From Polynucleobacter sp. MWH-Berg-3C6 (GTDB lineage Bacteria > Pseudomonadota > Gammaproteobacteria > Burkholderiales > Burkholderiaceae): 64,000 bases of DNA. The translations under genes and the position numbers were made by a program. Within the stretch, counting starts at the first letter, position 1, and each line of letters begins with the position of its first letter. Below, piece after piece: positions 11,153-21,284 of this stretch. Below the pieces are notes generated by a model. That model had not been told where the DNA came from, ran no database searches, and was given only the letters and a program-made list of their open reading frames with translations. The DNA lies in the NCBI RefSeq assembly GCF_018881855.1, contig NZ_JACVPN010000001.1, positions 372,001-436,000 on the forward strand. Reading direction: 5' to 3'.

Positions 11153-12130
11153 TTAGTTAGTTGCTAATGGGATGAGATAAGCATTGCTAAACTCATCGGC
11201 GATATGGTTGATGCGCTCTAGAAAGACTTCAATAAATTCCTCTAAACCTTGCTCAAAGACTTCATCAATATCGGAGAAGTCTAGACTAGCCTTGAGCTTG
11301 CCCAATAAACGCTCAATCTCTTTCGATTGCTGATTCTTTACTTCAGAAATTAAGGGAATGAGTTCATTCACACAGCAGACTAATGAGCGCGGCATTTGTT
11401 TATTGAAAATCAGTAGTTCGGCAACCTGTTTAGGAGTTACTTGATCAGAATAGATTTGACGGTAGATCTCAAAAGCAGAAACGGAGCGCAGTAGTGCAGC
11501 CCAGTGATAGAAATCAAAGAACTCACCATCGCTGCCATCATCAGCACCTTTTTTGGGATTGAGAACTTTAAGCGCTGCTTGATCTTCATATTTGTTTTCT
11601 AGAATACGGCCAGTATTGTCAGCCCGCTCTAAGAGTGTTCCTACATTAATGAAGTAGAAGGCTTCATTTTTCAGCATCGTGCCATGCAACACCCCTCTGA
11701 AGAGGTGGCAGCGGTGTTTCACCCACTCAAGAAGTCTACTATGGTCAGCCTGATGTCTAGCTTCGAGAATGCGTTGCAACTCTAACCAAGTGGTATTTTG
11801 GGTTTCCCAAACTTCGGAAGTAATTTTGCCGCGAATCACACGGGCATTTTCACGGGCAGCATAGAGGCAGGAAACGATGCTCGATGGGTTGCTGGTTTCA
11901 TAAATCATGAAATCTAAAACATTCTCACGATTCACAACATCATATTTACTCAGAAAAGCATCTTCTAGCTTGGAGATGGTGAGTAATTTCTTCCAGCTTT
12001 GCTCAAGGAACTCTTTGGGTTGTGGCAACAGGGAGGTTTGATGATTCACATCGAGCATGCGGGCAGTATTTTCTGCGCGCTCGGTATAACGGGCCATCCA
12101 GTAGAGACAATCAGCGGTACGGCTTAACAT
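11153..12130 (-). CDS. Alpha-E domain protein (COG2307/DUF403)
   Basis: All-helical 325-aa protein starting MLSRTADCLYWMARYTERAENTARMLD, a hallmark of the alpha-E family. It is always found next to circularly permuted ATP-grasp and transglutaminase genes, as here. The family is thought to belong to a peptide-ligation or peptide-tagging system, but no biochemical role is proven. Spacing to the ATP-grasp gene is 14 nt, supporting one operon. Confidence 0.9.
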   Translation of the reverse strand: MLSRTADCLYWMARYTERAENTARMLDVNHQTSLLPQPKEFLEQSWKKLLTISKLEDAFLSKYDVVNRENVLDFMIYETSNPSSIVSCLYAARENARVIRGKITSEVWETQNTTWLELQRILEARHQADHSRLLEWVKHRCHLFRGVLHGTMLKNEAFYFINVGTLLERADNTGRILENKYEDQAALKVLNPKKGADDGSDGEFFDFYHWAALLRSVSAFEIYRQIYSDQVTPKQVAELLIFNKQMPRSLVCCVNELIPLISEVKNQQSKEIERLLGKLKASLDFSDIDEVFEQGLEEFIEVFLERINHIADEFSNAYLIPLATN

Positions 12131-12144
12131 TTTTTCTTATCCCT

Positions 12145-13557
12145 CTACGCTTCTAGTACCCAGGTATCTTTAGTTCCGCCGCCTTGGGAGGAGTTCACGA
12201 CCAAAGATCCTTCTTTGAGGGCAACCCTAGTTAATCCGCCTGGCACCATCTTGATGGTTTTGCCAGAGAGCACAAAAGGTCGTAAATCAATATGCCTTGG
12301 GGCAACACCAGACTCGACAAAAGTAGGGCAGGTGGAGAGAGCTAGAGTGGGTTGGGCAATATATTTATCGGGATTGGCAATCAAATGCTTTCTGAATTCT
12401 TCGATCTCAGCTTTGGTGGATGCAGGCCCAACTAACATTCCATAGCCGCCTGCACCATGAGTGAGTTTTACAACAAGCTTTTCTAAATTAGCCAAGGTAT
12501 AGGCAAGATCATCAGTCTTACGGCATTGAAAGGTTGGTACGTTATTCAGAATCGGTTTTTCACCAAGATAAAACTCAATCATTTCTGGAACGTATGGGTA
12601 GATCGATTTGTCATCGGCAATGCCAGTACCAATTGCATTGGCCAATGTCACATTCCCAGCACGATACGCTGACAAAAGCCCAGCAACCCCCAGGGTGGAG
12701 TCAGATCGGAACGCAAGCGGGTCTAAGAAGTCATCATCTACACGCCGATAGATCACATCCACTCTCTCAGGGCCTTGAGTTGTCCGCATAAAGACCTGTT
12801 CGTTCTTTACAAACAAATCTTTGCCCTCTACGAGTTCAACCCCCATTTGTTGTGCGAGATAGCTATGTTCAAAATATGCGGAGTTATACATCCCTGGTGT
12901 TAGAACCACTACGTTTGGTTTCTTAATGTCGTTGGGCTTAACCGATTTCAAACACTCCAATAAAAGATCTGGGTAGTGTTCAACAGGAGCGATGCGATAT
13001 TTTTGAAAGAGATCTGGGAAGAGTCGCATCATCATCTTGCGATCTTCAACCATGTATGACACGCCAGATGGAACACGTAAGTTATCTTCTAATACATAGA
13101 ACTCACCTTCACCTGCACGAACAATATCAATGCCAGCAATTTGTGCGTAGATATCACGTGGCACATTAACGTTGCGCATTTCTGGGCGGTATTGCGCATT
13201 GTTATAAATTTGTTCAGCCGGAACAATGCCTGCCTTGATGATTTCTTCGTCGTGATAAACGTCATAGATAAATCGATTAAGTGCTTTAACCCGTTGACGC
13301 AAGCCGGCTTCTAGCTGTTCCCATTCTTTGGCGGTAAAGATGCGAGGCACTTGATCAAAGGGAATAGTTCTTTCTGCTCCAAGGTCATCACCATAGACCG
13401 CGAAAGTAATGCCTACACGTCTAAAGATGAGATCGGCCTCAGCGCGCTTCAGACCCATCAGGGAATCGCTCTGCTGCTTTAACCAATTATGAAAAATTTG
13501 GTAGTGGGGACGTGCTTTACCTGCAGCGTCGAGCATTTCATCAAAAGGCAATTTCAT
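12145..13557 (-). CDS. Circularly permuted ATP-grasp protein (COG2308)
   Basis: Predicted peptide-bond-forming ligase with a circularly permuted ATP-grasp fold. Family motifs are GAERTIPFDQVPRI, NRFIYDVYHD, the VLEDNLRVPSGVSYM segment, VDVIYRRVDDDFLDPLAF, LTHGAGGYGML and the C-terminal VVNSSQGGGTKDTWVLE. The open frame reaches 13626; the ATG at 13557 is preferred because MKLPFDEML fits the family N-terminus. That gives 470 aa. It is the first gene of the minus-strand set with alpha-E, transglutaminase and Anbu. Confidence 0.9.
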   Translation of the reverse strand: MKLPFDEMLDAAGKARPHYQIFHNWLKQQSDSLMGLKRAEADLIFRRVGITFAVYGDDLGAERTIPFDQVPRIFTAKEWEQLEAGLRQRVKALNRFIYDVYHDEEIIKAGIVPAEQIYNNAQYRPEMRNVNVPRDIYAQIAGIDIVRAGEGEFYVLEDNLRVPSGVSYMVEDRKMMMRLFPDLFQKYRIAPVEHYPDLLLECLKSVKPNDIKKPNVVVLTPGMYNSAYFEHSYLAQQMGVELVEGKDLFVKNEQVFMRTTQGPERVDVIYRRVDDDFLDPLAFRSDSTLGVAGLLSAYRAGNVTLANAIGTGIADDKSIYPYVPEMIEFYLGEKPILNNVPTFQCRKTDDLAYTLANLEKLVVKLTHGAGGYGMLVGPASTKAEIEEFRKHLIANPDKYIAQPTLALSTCPTFVESGVAPRHIDLRPFVLSGKTIKMVPGGLTRVALKEGSLVVNSSQGGGTKDTWVLEA

Positions 13558-13689
13558 AGTTATAAAACTAATGCCTTTAAAAAGATTGGATTTGGGGATT
13601 TGAAGCGGCTTGGTGCTGTATTGCACTATAAAAGTGCATATATGCTCAGATATTGATGCTATGGGCAGTCTACCCCAGAGTTTGGCCTA

Positions 13690-14142
13690 CTAGGCGTTTA
13701 AATCGCCTCTCGCAATGCGGCCTTTTTGAACTTCCCATTCCCGCTCTTTGGTGGCAGCTCGCTTGTCATGTTGTTTTTTACCTCTTGCTAGCCCAATTTC
13801 GCACTTCACATTCCCTTTGGAAAAATGAAGGTTGAGGGGAACAAGGGTGTAGCCCTTTTGCTCGACCTTGCCAATTAACTTGCGAATCTCAATGGCATTG
13901 AGTAGAAGCTTTCTGGTGCGAGTGCTATCAGGAACGATATGAGTGGAGGCTGAAAGCAGGGGGGTGATATGGCAACCGATGAGGAAAAGCTCCGCCTTGC
14001 GAATGACGACATACGCTTCCTTGATGTGCACGCGGCCTGCGCGGATGGCTTTGACTTCCCAACCCTCCAGAACAAGCCCTGCCTCGAAGCGTTCCTCGAT
14101 AAAATAATCGAAGAAGGCTTTTTTGTTATCGACGATACTCAT
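13690..14142 (-). CDS. smpB: SsrA-binding protein SmpB
   Basis: Partner of tmRNA in trans-translation; delivers tmRNA to stalled ribosomes. The 150-aa protein begins [25 protein letters not shown] and has the conserved [11 protein letters not shown] motif. Its basic C-terminal tail ([17 protein letters not shown]) is the part that enters the mRNA channel. It is divergent from ratA with only 25 nt between start codons, a common pairing in proteobacteria. Confidence 0.95.
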   Translation of the reverse strand: MSIVDNKKAFFDYFIEERFEAGLVLEGWEVKAIRAGRVHIKEAYVVIRKAELFLIGCHITPLLSASTHIVPDSTRTRKLLLNAIEIRKLIGKVEQKGYTLVPLNLHFSKGNVKCEIGLARGKKQHDKRAATKEREWEVQKGRIARGDLNA

Positions 14143-14167
14143 AGTTATTTAGCTTCCAAGATCGATT

Positions 14168-14605
14168 ATGGCAGACGTCCACAAGACCGTTTTAATTGGC
14201 CAATCAGCCGACCGAATGTATGGTCTGGTAACTGATGTGGCCCGATACCCCGAGTTTTTGCCTTGGTGTGGCGGGGTGGAAATTTTTGAGCAGACCGAGA
14301 CCGTGTTGGATGCCAAAATCAATATCAATTTCAAGGGTATTAATCAGTTCTTTCATACCCGCAACGTCAATCACCGCCCAGAAACCATCGATATGGTCTT
14401 CGTCGATGGCCCATTCAAGCATTTTTCCGGGCAATGGAATTTCATTCCCCTAAAAGAGGATGCCTGCAAAGTGGAATTTAAGCTGCATTGGGAATTTAAG
14501 AGCGCCATTCTGGATAAGATCATTGGCCCAGTTTTCGGGCATATTGCTGGGACCTTTGTAGATTGCTTTGTAAAAAGAGCAGAGGATCTTGATGGCCAGC
14601 CATAG
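14168..14605 (+). CDS. ratA: RatA/COQ10-type START-domain protein
   Basis: 145-aa coenzyme-Q-binding/START-like protein of the RatA-COQ10 family (polyketide cyclase fold). The start MADVHKTVLIGQSADRMYGLV and the segment YPEFLPWCGGVE are typical. E. coli RatA was described as an inhibitor of 70S ribosome association; the related COQ10 works in respiratory quinone use. The next gene overlaps its end and is ratB, the usual partner. Confidence 0.88.
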   Translation: MADVHKTVLIGQSADRMYGLVTDVARYPEFLPWCGGVEIFEQTETVLDAKININFKGINQFFHTRNVNHRPETIDMVFVDGPFKHFSGQWNFIPLKEDACKVEFKLHWEFKSAILDKIIGPVFGHIAGTFVDCFVKRAEDLDGQP

Positions 14606-14942
14606 TCTAGATCTCCTACTATGCGATGCCAGGAAGGGTGAGCCAGTTCTGAGTCCATTTCAGTTAATTCTGCAGGATGGTGAGCTTCCTACCGTAGGTT
14701 TGGCTTTGGTGAAAGCTGGGATTGCTACTGGTCAGGATGATCCAGCTCTGGCTAGAAAAGGCTGTTTTGGGGTCTTTGGGAAGCGCAAGGACTGGGATAG
14801 CCCAATTTACTCGGGAGATCGATTAGAGCTCTATTCCCCGCTATTAATAGACCCTAAGAGCGTTAGGCGTAAGAAGGCTAATCAGAACCAGGATGCCAAA
14901 TTCCAGGCTGCCGCAGCTAAAAGAAAGGCTAGGAGGCTATAA
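14592..14942 (+). CDS. RnfH/RatB-family ubiquitin-fold protein
   Basis: Small beta-grasp protein of the RnfH family (RatB), 116 aa from the ATG at 14592. Core segments are GLALVKAGIATGQD, GVFGKRKDWDSPIYSGDRLELYSPL and IDPKSVRRKKA, followed by a basic tail. It overlaps ratA by 14 nt. No clear Shine-Dalgarno is visible at its start, consistent with translational coupling to ratA. Function is not well defined. Confidence 0.85.
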   Translation: MASHSLDLLLCDARKGEPVLSPFQLILQDGELPTVGLALVKAGIATGQDDPALARKGCFGVFGKRKDWDSPIYSGDRLELYSPLLIDPKSVRRKKANQNQDAKFQAAAAKRKARRL

Positions 14943-14959
14943 TCTGTTTTTGCGACTAG

Positions 14960-16432
<1,473 letters not shown>

Positions 16433-16445
16433 GGCTGTTTCTTTC

Positions 16446-18053
16446 GTGCACGACAAAATACTGATTCTCGACTTTGGTTCACAGGTAACTCAATTAATTG
16501 CTAGGCGTGTGCGTGATGCACGAGTCTATTCGGAGATTCATCCCTACGATTGCGATCCAGAATTCATTCGTCAATTTATCCAAGAAAAGGGCGGCAAAGG
16601 AATCATTCTTTCTGGCGGTCCAAGTTCGGTAACAGAGGCTGGCAGCCCTCGGGCGCCCCAAATTGTTTTTGAATTAGGTGTTCCTGTATTAGGTATTTGC
16701 TATGGCATGCAAACAATGGCAACCCAATTGGGTGGTGCAGTAGCTTCTGCGGAGTCACTCGGTAAGGCCCGTGAATTTGGTTACTCAGAAGTGCGTGCTC
16801 ATGGGCATACTAATTTACTCAAAGGCATTCAGGATTTTTCTACCAGCGAAGGGCATGGCATCCTCAAGGTGTGGATGAGCCACGGTGACTCTGTTACCAC
16901 TATGCCTCCAGCCTTTAAGTTGATGGCTTCCACTGAGTCTTGTCCTATCGCTGGAATGGCAGATGAATATCGCCGTTTTTATGCATTCCAATTTCATCCA
17001 GAAGTTACCCATACCATCCAAGGCACTGCAATTATTGAGCGCTTTGTACATGAGATTTGCAAATGCAAGCCTGACTGGGTGATGGGTGATTACATCAGCG
17101 AAGCTGTTGAAAATATTCGTAAGCAAGTGGGTGATGAAGAAGTCATTCTGGGTTTATCAGGCGGCGTTGACTCCAGCGTTGCTGCTGCTCTGATTCATCG
17201 TGCGATTGGGGATCAATTAACTTGTGTATTTGTTGACCACGGGCTACTGCGTTTGAACGAGGGCGATATGGTCATGGAAATGTTTGCTCGTAATCTCGGT
17301 GTCAAAGTGATTCGGGTAGATGCAAAAGATACCTTTATGGGTAAGTTGGCAGGCGTTTCTGACCCTGAAGCAAAGCGCAAGATCATCGGTAAAGAATTTG
17401 TAGAAATTTTCCAGAGTGAATCTGGCAAGATTCAAAATGCCAAGTGGCTTGCCCAAGGCACCATCTATCCAGACGTGATTGAGTCTGCTGGTAAAGGCAA
17501 AAAGGGCGCGCATACTATTAAAAGCCATCACAATGTCGGTGGCTTGCCTGAGGATATGCACCTCAAGTTACTAGAGCCATTGCGTGAGCTCTTCAAAGAT
17601 GAAGTACGTGAACTCGGCGTGGCATTGGGTTTGCCGCGTGAAATGGTTTATCGCCATCCGTTCCCGGGCCCAGGTCTGGGTGTGCGTATATTGGGTGAAG
17701 TGAAGGCAGAGTTTGCAAGCCTCTTGCAACGTGCTGATGCGATCTTTATTGAAGAGTTACGCAACACGATTGATGAGGACAGCCAAAAGTCTTGGTATGA
17801 CCTAACGAGTCAGGCTTTTGCAGTATTTCTCCCAGTCAAGTCAGTTGGTGTGATGGGTGACGGCAGAACCTACGAATATGTTGTTGCGCTCAGGGCAGTG
17901 CAAACACAAGACTTTATGACGGCGCACTGGGCACATTTACCCCATGAGTTATTAGGTAAAGTTTCCAATCGCATCATCAATGAAGTCCGTGGCATCAATC
18001 GAGTGGTGTACGACATCAGTGGCAAGCCACCTGCAACGATTGAGTGGGAGTGA
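16446..18053 (+). CDS. guaA: GMP synthase (glutamine-hydrolysing)
   Basis: Converts XMP to GMP. N-terminal class I glutamine amidotransferase with Cys85 in GICYGMQ and the FHPE triad segment, ATP-pyrophosphatase domain with SGGVDSSV, and C-terminal dimerisation domain ending PATIEWE. The GTG at 16446 gives the normal N-terminus [13 protein letters not shown]; the frame is open back to 16425 but that adds unrelated residues. The last 23 nt are repeated in degenerate form at 19159-19181. Confidence 0.97.
   Translation: MHDKILILDFGSQVTQLIARRVRDARVYSEIHPYDCDPEFIRQFIQEKGGKGIILSGGPSSVTEAGSPRAPQIVFELGVPVLGICYGMQTMATQLGGAVASAESLGKAREFGYSEVRAHGHTNLLKGIQDFSTSEGHGILKVWMSHGDSVTTMPPAFKLMASTESCPIAGMADEYRRFYAFQFHPEVTHTIQGTAIIERFVHEICKCKPDWVMGDYISEAVENIRKQVGDEEVILGLSGGVDSSVAAALIHRAIGDQLTCVFVDHGLLRLNEGDMVMEMFARNLGVKVIRVDAKDTFMGKLAGVSDPEAKRKIIGKEFVEIFQSESGKIQNAKWLAQGTIYPDVIESAGKGKKGAHTIKSHHNVGGLPEDMHLKLLEPLRELFKDEVRELGVALGLPREMVYRHPFPGPGLGVRILGEVKAEFASLLQRADAIFIEELRNTIDEDSQKSWYDLTSQAFAVFLPVKSVGVMGDGRTYEYVVALRAVQTQDFMTAHWAHLPHELLGKVSNRIINEVRGINRVVYDISGKPPATIEWE
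18031..18053 (+). repeat. Putative attL: guaA 3' end, copy 1 of a degenerate direct repeat
   Basis: The last codons of guaA (beginning CTGCAACGATTGAGTGGGA) match 19159-19181 at 18 of the first 21 positions. The 3' end of guaA is a known integration hot spot for genomic islands. The two copies bracket the AT-rich gene at 18153-18992. Confidence 0.55.
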
Positions 18054-18152
18054 AGGAAGCTTTAAGTAATTTTAGATTTCTTGGGCAGAATTTTAAAATT
18101 AGCCTACTGGCTATTTCTTAAAATTCAAACTTTAGGCGCCATTCGAAATAAT

Positions 18153-18992
18153 ATGAAAAAAATAAATATATGTATGGTCAAGCCTGATGACTATATTCAT
18201 TCTTATGCTTTTATTGAGTTAGGGGAGTTGATTTTTTTTTCATTGAAAGAACTTGGCTATGAGGTTTCAATCGGATTTAACAACTTAACGTTTAATGTTA
18301 AGAATATCCTTATAGGATGTCATCTGCTGGATCCCAGTTATATAAAGCAAGTCCCTAAATCCACAATTATTGTAAATACTGAACAAATATATAACGATAC
18401 AACTAGCTGGAATAGTAATATTTTTGTATGGGTTAAAAATTTTGAAGTTTGGGATTACAGCGAATTAAATATTGAAAAACTCAAATCGTTAGGTGTTGAT
18501 AGAGTTAAGTTGCTTAAGATTGGGTATCAAAAAGAACTGCGTAGAATTAATATGTCAACGAATAAAGATATTGATGTTTTATTTTATGGGTCAATAAATG
18601 AAAGAAGGGCTGAAATAATTAATGGGCTTATAAACAGGGGGCTGAGAGTCAAGACTTTATTTGGTGTTTATGGAAAAGAGCGTGATGAATGGATTGGAAG
18701 GTCACAAATAGTTCTGAATCATCATTATTATAATTCGCATATTTTTGAAATTGTAAGAGTTTTTTATTTATTAAGTAACTCTATAGCAGTTGTTGGTGAA
18801 GTCAATGATTCAACATCTATTAGTAGCTTATATAAGGAGGGTATCTACCCCTCAAAGTATGAAGATTTGGTTGATAGTTGTCTGAAGCTTATTAAAGATA
18901 ATTCGTTAAAACAAAAAATTCAATTTGATGCTTTTAATTCTATTTCTCAATACGAACAAAAATTTTTTACACAACAAGTAATTGATTTTTAA
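18153..18992 (+). CDS. CgeB-like / glycosyltransferase-family protein on an AT-rich insert
   Basis: Unplaced glycosyltransferase-like protein of 279 aa. The ATG at 18153 is preferred to the TTG at 18081. It has a Rossmann-like N-terminal half and a C-terminal half with IDVLFYGSINERRAEII, FEIVRVFYLLSNSIAVVGE and YPSKYEDLVDSCLKLI. This resembles the sugar-nucleotide-binding half of CgeB/YkvP and group 1 glycosyltransferases; the substrate is unknown. Base and codon use is far more AT-rich than the flanking guaA and azlC, with long A/T runs, which points to recent transfer. It has no obvious partner genes and lies between the two guaA-end repeats. Confidence 0.65.
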   Translation: MKKINICMVKPDDYIHSYAFIELGELIFFSLKELGYEVSIGFNNLTFNVKNILIGCHLLDPSYIKQVPKSTIIVNTEQIYNDTTSWNSNIFVWVKNFEVWDYSELNIEKLKSLGVDRVKLLKIGYQKELRRINMSTNKDIDVLFYGSINERRAEIINGLINRGLRVKTLFGVYGKERDEWIGRSQIVLNHHYYNSHIFEIVRVFYLLSNSIAVVGEVNDSTSISSLYKEGIYPSKYEDLVDSCLKLIKDNSLKQKIQFDAFNSISQYEQKFFTQQVIDF

Positions 18993-19158
18993 TATAAATT
19001 AATCCTCCTAATATTTTGAAAAGAAAGCTTTCATGTAGTTTTTCAACCTGTTTAACAGCGTTAGAATAAAGCATTGAAAAGGAATAGGACTTTACTCTAT
19101 TACAAACAGTCCCAACTCAGTCAAGTTACACAAAAGTTGTACGCACTCCTTTTGGCGA

Positions 19159-19181
19159 CTGCAACTATTGAGTTGGAATAG
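19159..19181 (+). repeat. Putative attR: degenerate second copy of the guaA 3' end
   Basis: The sequence CTGCAACTATTGAGTTGGAA repeats the guaA terminus. Read in the guaA frame it would encode ATIELE-stop against ATIEWE-stop. Mismatches fall partly at wobble positions, as expected for an alternative guaA end carried by an integrating element rather than a chance match. No integrase is present between the copies. Confidence 0.55.
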
Positions 19182-19230
19182 ATACTCGCCACTGAGTCAC
19201 CATCCAATCCGCTAAAAAGCATTAAGTCCC

Positions 19231-19941
19231 TTGAAATTTTTCCAGCAACCCCCTTTTATTCAGGGCTTCAAAGTGATGCTCGAGTCATCTCCGGGGATCA
19301 TCGCTTGGTCGCTAGTTACGAGTATTAGTCTGCTGAGTGCGGGGCTTAGCCCGGTTAATACATTCTGGTTCAATATTTTGGTCTACGCTGGGTCTTCACA
19401 ATTGGCTGTGATGCCATTGATTGCTGGAGATTATCCGTTTTGGACTGTTTGGTTAACAGCATTAATTGTGATGTCCCGCTTTGTTATTTTTAGCGCAGTC
19501 ATTCAGCCACACTTCCAACGTTATTCTTTCTGGCAAAGGTTGGGTATCGGAGGCTTAAACACGGATATGAGTTTTGCGAAATTCATAGAAAAGTTTCCTT
19601 CACCAGAAAATCCCCAGGGGAGTCAGGTTCAACTGCTCTATTTCATGGGGATGGTTTTAGCGCATTGGTTTTTTTGGCAGATCGGTGCATTGATCGCCAT
19701 TTTTGGTGGATCCTACATTCCGAGCTCTTGGGGTCTTGGGTTTGCTGGGCCTCTCGCATTGATCGCCTTGATCATTCCTGCCATTAAACATAAAACCGCT
19801 GTTATCTCAGCGCTAACAGCAGCTGTCACTTGCGTCTTAACAATTAATTTGCCGTATCGCTTAACGATTGTTTGCTCAGTGATTGCGGGTGTGATGGCTG
19901 CAGTATTGGTGGATAAACAATCTCAAAAGAAGAGCATATGA
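19231..19941 (+). CDS. azlC: AzlC-family branched-chain amino acid exporter, large subunit
   Basis: Inner-membrane protein of 236 aa with about six to seven hydrophobic segments, related to AzlC/YgaZ, the large subunit of a branched-chain amino acid (valine) exporter. Typical segments are GFKVMLESSPGIIAWSLVTS and NILVYAGSSQLAVMPLIAG. The start at 19231 is TTG, with weak upstream signals, so the exact start is uncertain. The stop overlaps azlD by ATGA. Confidence 0.88.
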   Translation: MKFFQQPPFIQGFKVMLESSPGIIAWSLVTSISLLSAGLSPVNTFWFNILVYAGSSQLAVMPLIAGDYPFWTVWLTALIVMSRFVIFSAVIQPHFQRYSFWQRLGIGGLNTDMSFAKFIEKFPSPENPQGSQVQLLYFMGMVLAHWFFWQIGALIAIFGGSYIPSSWGLGFAGPLALIALIIPAIKHKTAVISALTAAVTCVLTINLPYRLTIVCSVIAGVMAAVLVDKQSQKKSI

Positions 19942-20273
19942 ATACAGTAGAACTTTGGATTGCTTTTTTTGGCTTAATGCTCGTTAGCTTACTGAGCAGA
20001 GGCTCTTTTCTTTTAGTGGGCTCTAAATTTCCCATTCCCAGAACTGTTCATGAGTTCTTGCGCTATGCACCTACTGCGGCGCTGATTGCGATTGTTCTAC
20101 CAGATGTGCTGTTTGTAAAAGATCCAGCAACACAATTATTTGAATTAAACCTGTATTCACCCCAGTTATTTGGAGCCATTGGTGGGGCGATTGGATTTTT
20201 AGTGACCAACAGTATCTTGGCGACCATATTATTGGGAATGACCTTTTTTACTCTGGCCAGATTTTTGATCTAA
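19938..20273 (+). CDS. azlD: AzlD-family branched-chain amino acid exporter, small subunit
   Basis: 111-aa membrane protein with about four hydrophobic segments, matching AzlD/YgaH. Characteristic segments are RFLRYAPTAALIAIVLPDV-like text (here EFLRYAPTAALIAIVLPDV) and GGAIGFLVTNSILATILLGM. It is translationally coupled to azlC by a 4-nt overlap. The pair is a housekeeping exporter unrelated to photosynthesis. Confidence 0.88.
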   Translation: MNTVELWIAFFGLMLVSLLSRGSFLLVGSKFPIPRTVHEFLRYAPTAALIAIVLPDVLFVKDPATQLFELNLYSPQLFGAIGGAIGFLVTNSILATILLGMTFFTLARFLI

Positions 20274-20279
20274 ACAAAT

Positions 20280-20304
20280 CCCTGCTGAAATAGTGGGGGT
20301 TTTA
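20280..20304 (+). terminator. Probable rho-independent terminator after azlCD
   Basis: CCCTGCT and AGTGGGG form a 7-bp stem (two G-T pairs) around GAAAT and are followed by a run of T. It separates azlCD from the Rrf2-type gene. Confidence 0.5.
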
Positions 20305-20334
20305 CTTTGAGTCTATTGGAGGTATATTGAAAGC

Positions 20335-20865
20335 ATGAGAATCTCTAGTAAAAGCAAAATTGCCTTCCAAATTCTTTTGGACATTGCAGCCCATACTGCG
20401 CATGGCCGTGCGATTTCTATTCCGCTCATGTGTCATCGGCACAAACTATCCCATTCTTATTTAGAGACCATCTTCTCCCAATTGAGGGTTGCTGGGATGA
20501 TTAGAAGTCACCGTGGTCCAGGGGGCGGTTACTCTTTGAGTAAAGAGTCAAAGGATATTTCTTTGTATGACGTTGTATGCCTAATGGGAGGAAATGAAAG
20601 TACTCGTGAGGATTTGGGCTCCATTTTTTGGTCCGATCTTGATAAGCATATGAGTATTCAGATGCAGCAGATGACTTTATCTGAGGCGATGCAAAAGTCA
20701 TTCATTACCATTGAGCAAGGCACAAAAGGCTTTAACCATGCCAAACCTAGTCCATCTACTCAGGTTTTTACTGCTCCACAGAAGAAGAAAGAGTTGAAGA
20801 AGACCAAGCCACGCTTAGGTCCAAACTCAGTATTTGCATTTGGCAATTATCTAAAGACTTCTTGA
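20335..20865 (+). CDS. Rrf2-family transcriptional regulator lacking the IscR cysteine cluster
   Basis: 176-aa winged-helix regulator. It has the Rrf2 start MRISSKSKIAFQILLDIAAH, the recognition helix region LSHSYLETIFSQLRVAGMI and the wing RSHRGPGGGYSLSK. IscR/NsrR-type members carry three clustered Cys after this; here only two Cys are seen, in LMCHRH and DVVCLM, and none in the NESTREDLGSIFWSDLD stretch. A canonical Fe-S site is therefore unlikely. A basic tail ends the protein. It lies directly upstream of the puc control region, so it is a candidate local regulator. That role is inference. Confidence 0.85.
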   Translation: MRISSKSKIAFQILLDIAAHTAHGRAISIPLMCHRHKLSHSYLETIFSQLRVAGMIRSHRGPGGGYSLSKESKDISLYDVVCLMGGNESTREDLGSIFWSDLDKHMSIQMQQMTLSEAMQKSFITIEQGTKGFNHAKPSPSTQVFTAPQKKKELKKTKPRLGPNSVFAFGNYLKTS

Positions 20866-21037
20866 TATTCATTGTTGGCTTCAGTCCAACGAATTGTGAC
20901 TTCAGCGAATAGTCACGCAGCTTATCTTCAGATTTACGAAGCGCGGCTGTAAGTCCTTCCCCAATCGTTACAAAGCTATGGCCATTTGCCATAGGTAGTC
21001 ATTTATCGCTATAGAAATCTTGACGATTTTTATATTA

Positions 21038-21051
21038 GGGTAAATACTAAT
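21038..21051 (+). promoter_or_regulatory. Shared upstream motif GGGTAAATACTAAT (puc copy)
   Basis: GGGTAAATACTAAT followed by TTTGTA. Near-identical text occurs before bchF (47890), and related text before bchC (30953) and crtE (28743). The cognate regulator is unknown. Confidence 0.45.
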
Positions 21052-21150
21052 TTTGTATATATTTTTACAACAATCAAAAATCAATTAGAAATTTAATTGT
21101 TCTATAAGTAACTGATTTTTATAGATAAATTACTTATTCTAAATTAAGAA

Positions 21151-21168
21151 TGTATATTAACCTTGACA
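21151..21168 (+). promoter_or_regulatory. PpsR/CrtJ-type site 1 upstream of pucB
   Basis: TGT-ATATTAACCTTG-ACA, an exact TGT-N12-ACA palindrome that contains the -35 box TTGACA. It lies 8 bp from site 2. Confidence 0.75.
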
Positions 21169-21191
21169 ATTCTAAGTGTATTTAATAGATT
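21163..21191 (+). promoter_or_regulatory. Sigma70-type puc promoter
   Basis: TTGACA (21163-21168), a 17-bp spacer and TAGATT (21186-21191). Both boxes are overlapped by TGT-N12-ACA repressor sites. This predicts a transcript start near 21198 and a leader of about 87 nt. Confidence 0.7.
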
Positions 21192-21194
21192 ACA
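21177..21194 (+). promoter_or_regulatory. PpsR/CrtJ-type site 2 upstream of pucB
   Basis: TGT-ATTTAATAGATT-ACA, an exact TGT-N12-ACA palindrome covering the -10 box. It starts 8 bp after site 1 ends, the spacing described for cooperative CrtJ/PpsR binding. Confidence 0.75.
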
Positions 21195-21284
21195 CATGTA
21201 GTAATTGGAAGCAGTGATTTTGGTCACTACCCTGCGTGCGGGGTTGCACGTTTAGTTAGTCTTTTCTATAGGGAGACGCAAACT

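Larger units (their letters stand above)
20866..21284. other. 419-nt intergenic region with puc regulatory elements
   Basis: No convincing gene lies here. The right half is very AT-rich and holds GGGTAAATACTAAT (21038-21051), a TGT-N10-ACA palindrome (21054-21069), two TGT-N12-ACA sites and the puc promoter. A leader of about 90 nt follows with two small hairpins (GTGA-TTTTGG-TCAC and CGTGC-GGGGTT-GCACG) and the ribosome-binding site GGGAG before pucB. Confidence 0.7.

Noticed and set aside
18993..19230. tRNA or small gene between the glycosyltransferase-like gene and azlC
   Set aside because: No cloverleaf or open frame was seen; only the guaA-end repeat stands out.
20768..20992. Minus-strand ORF overlapping the end of the Rrf2 gene
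   Set aside because: It overlaps a clear gene by about 100 nt, has no recognisable motif and the rest lies in AT-rich control DNA.
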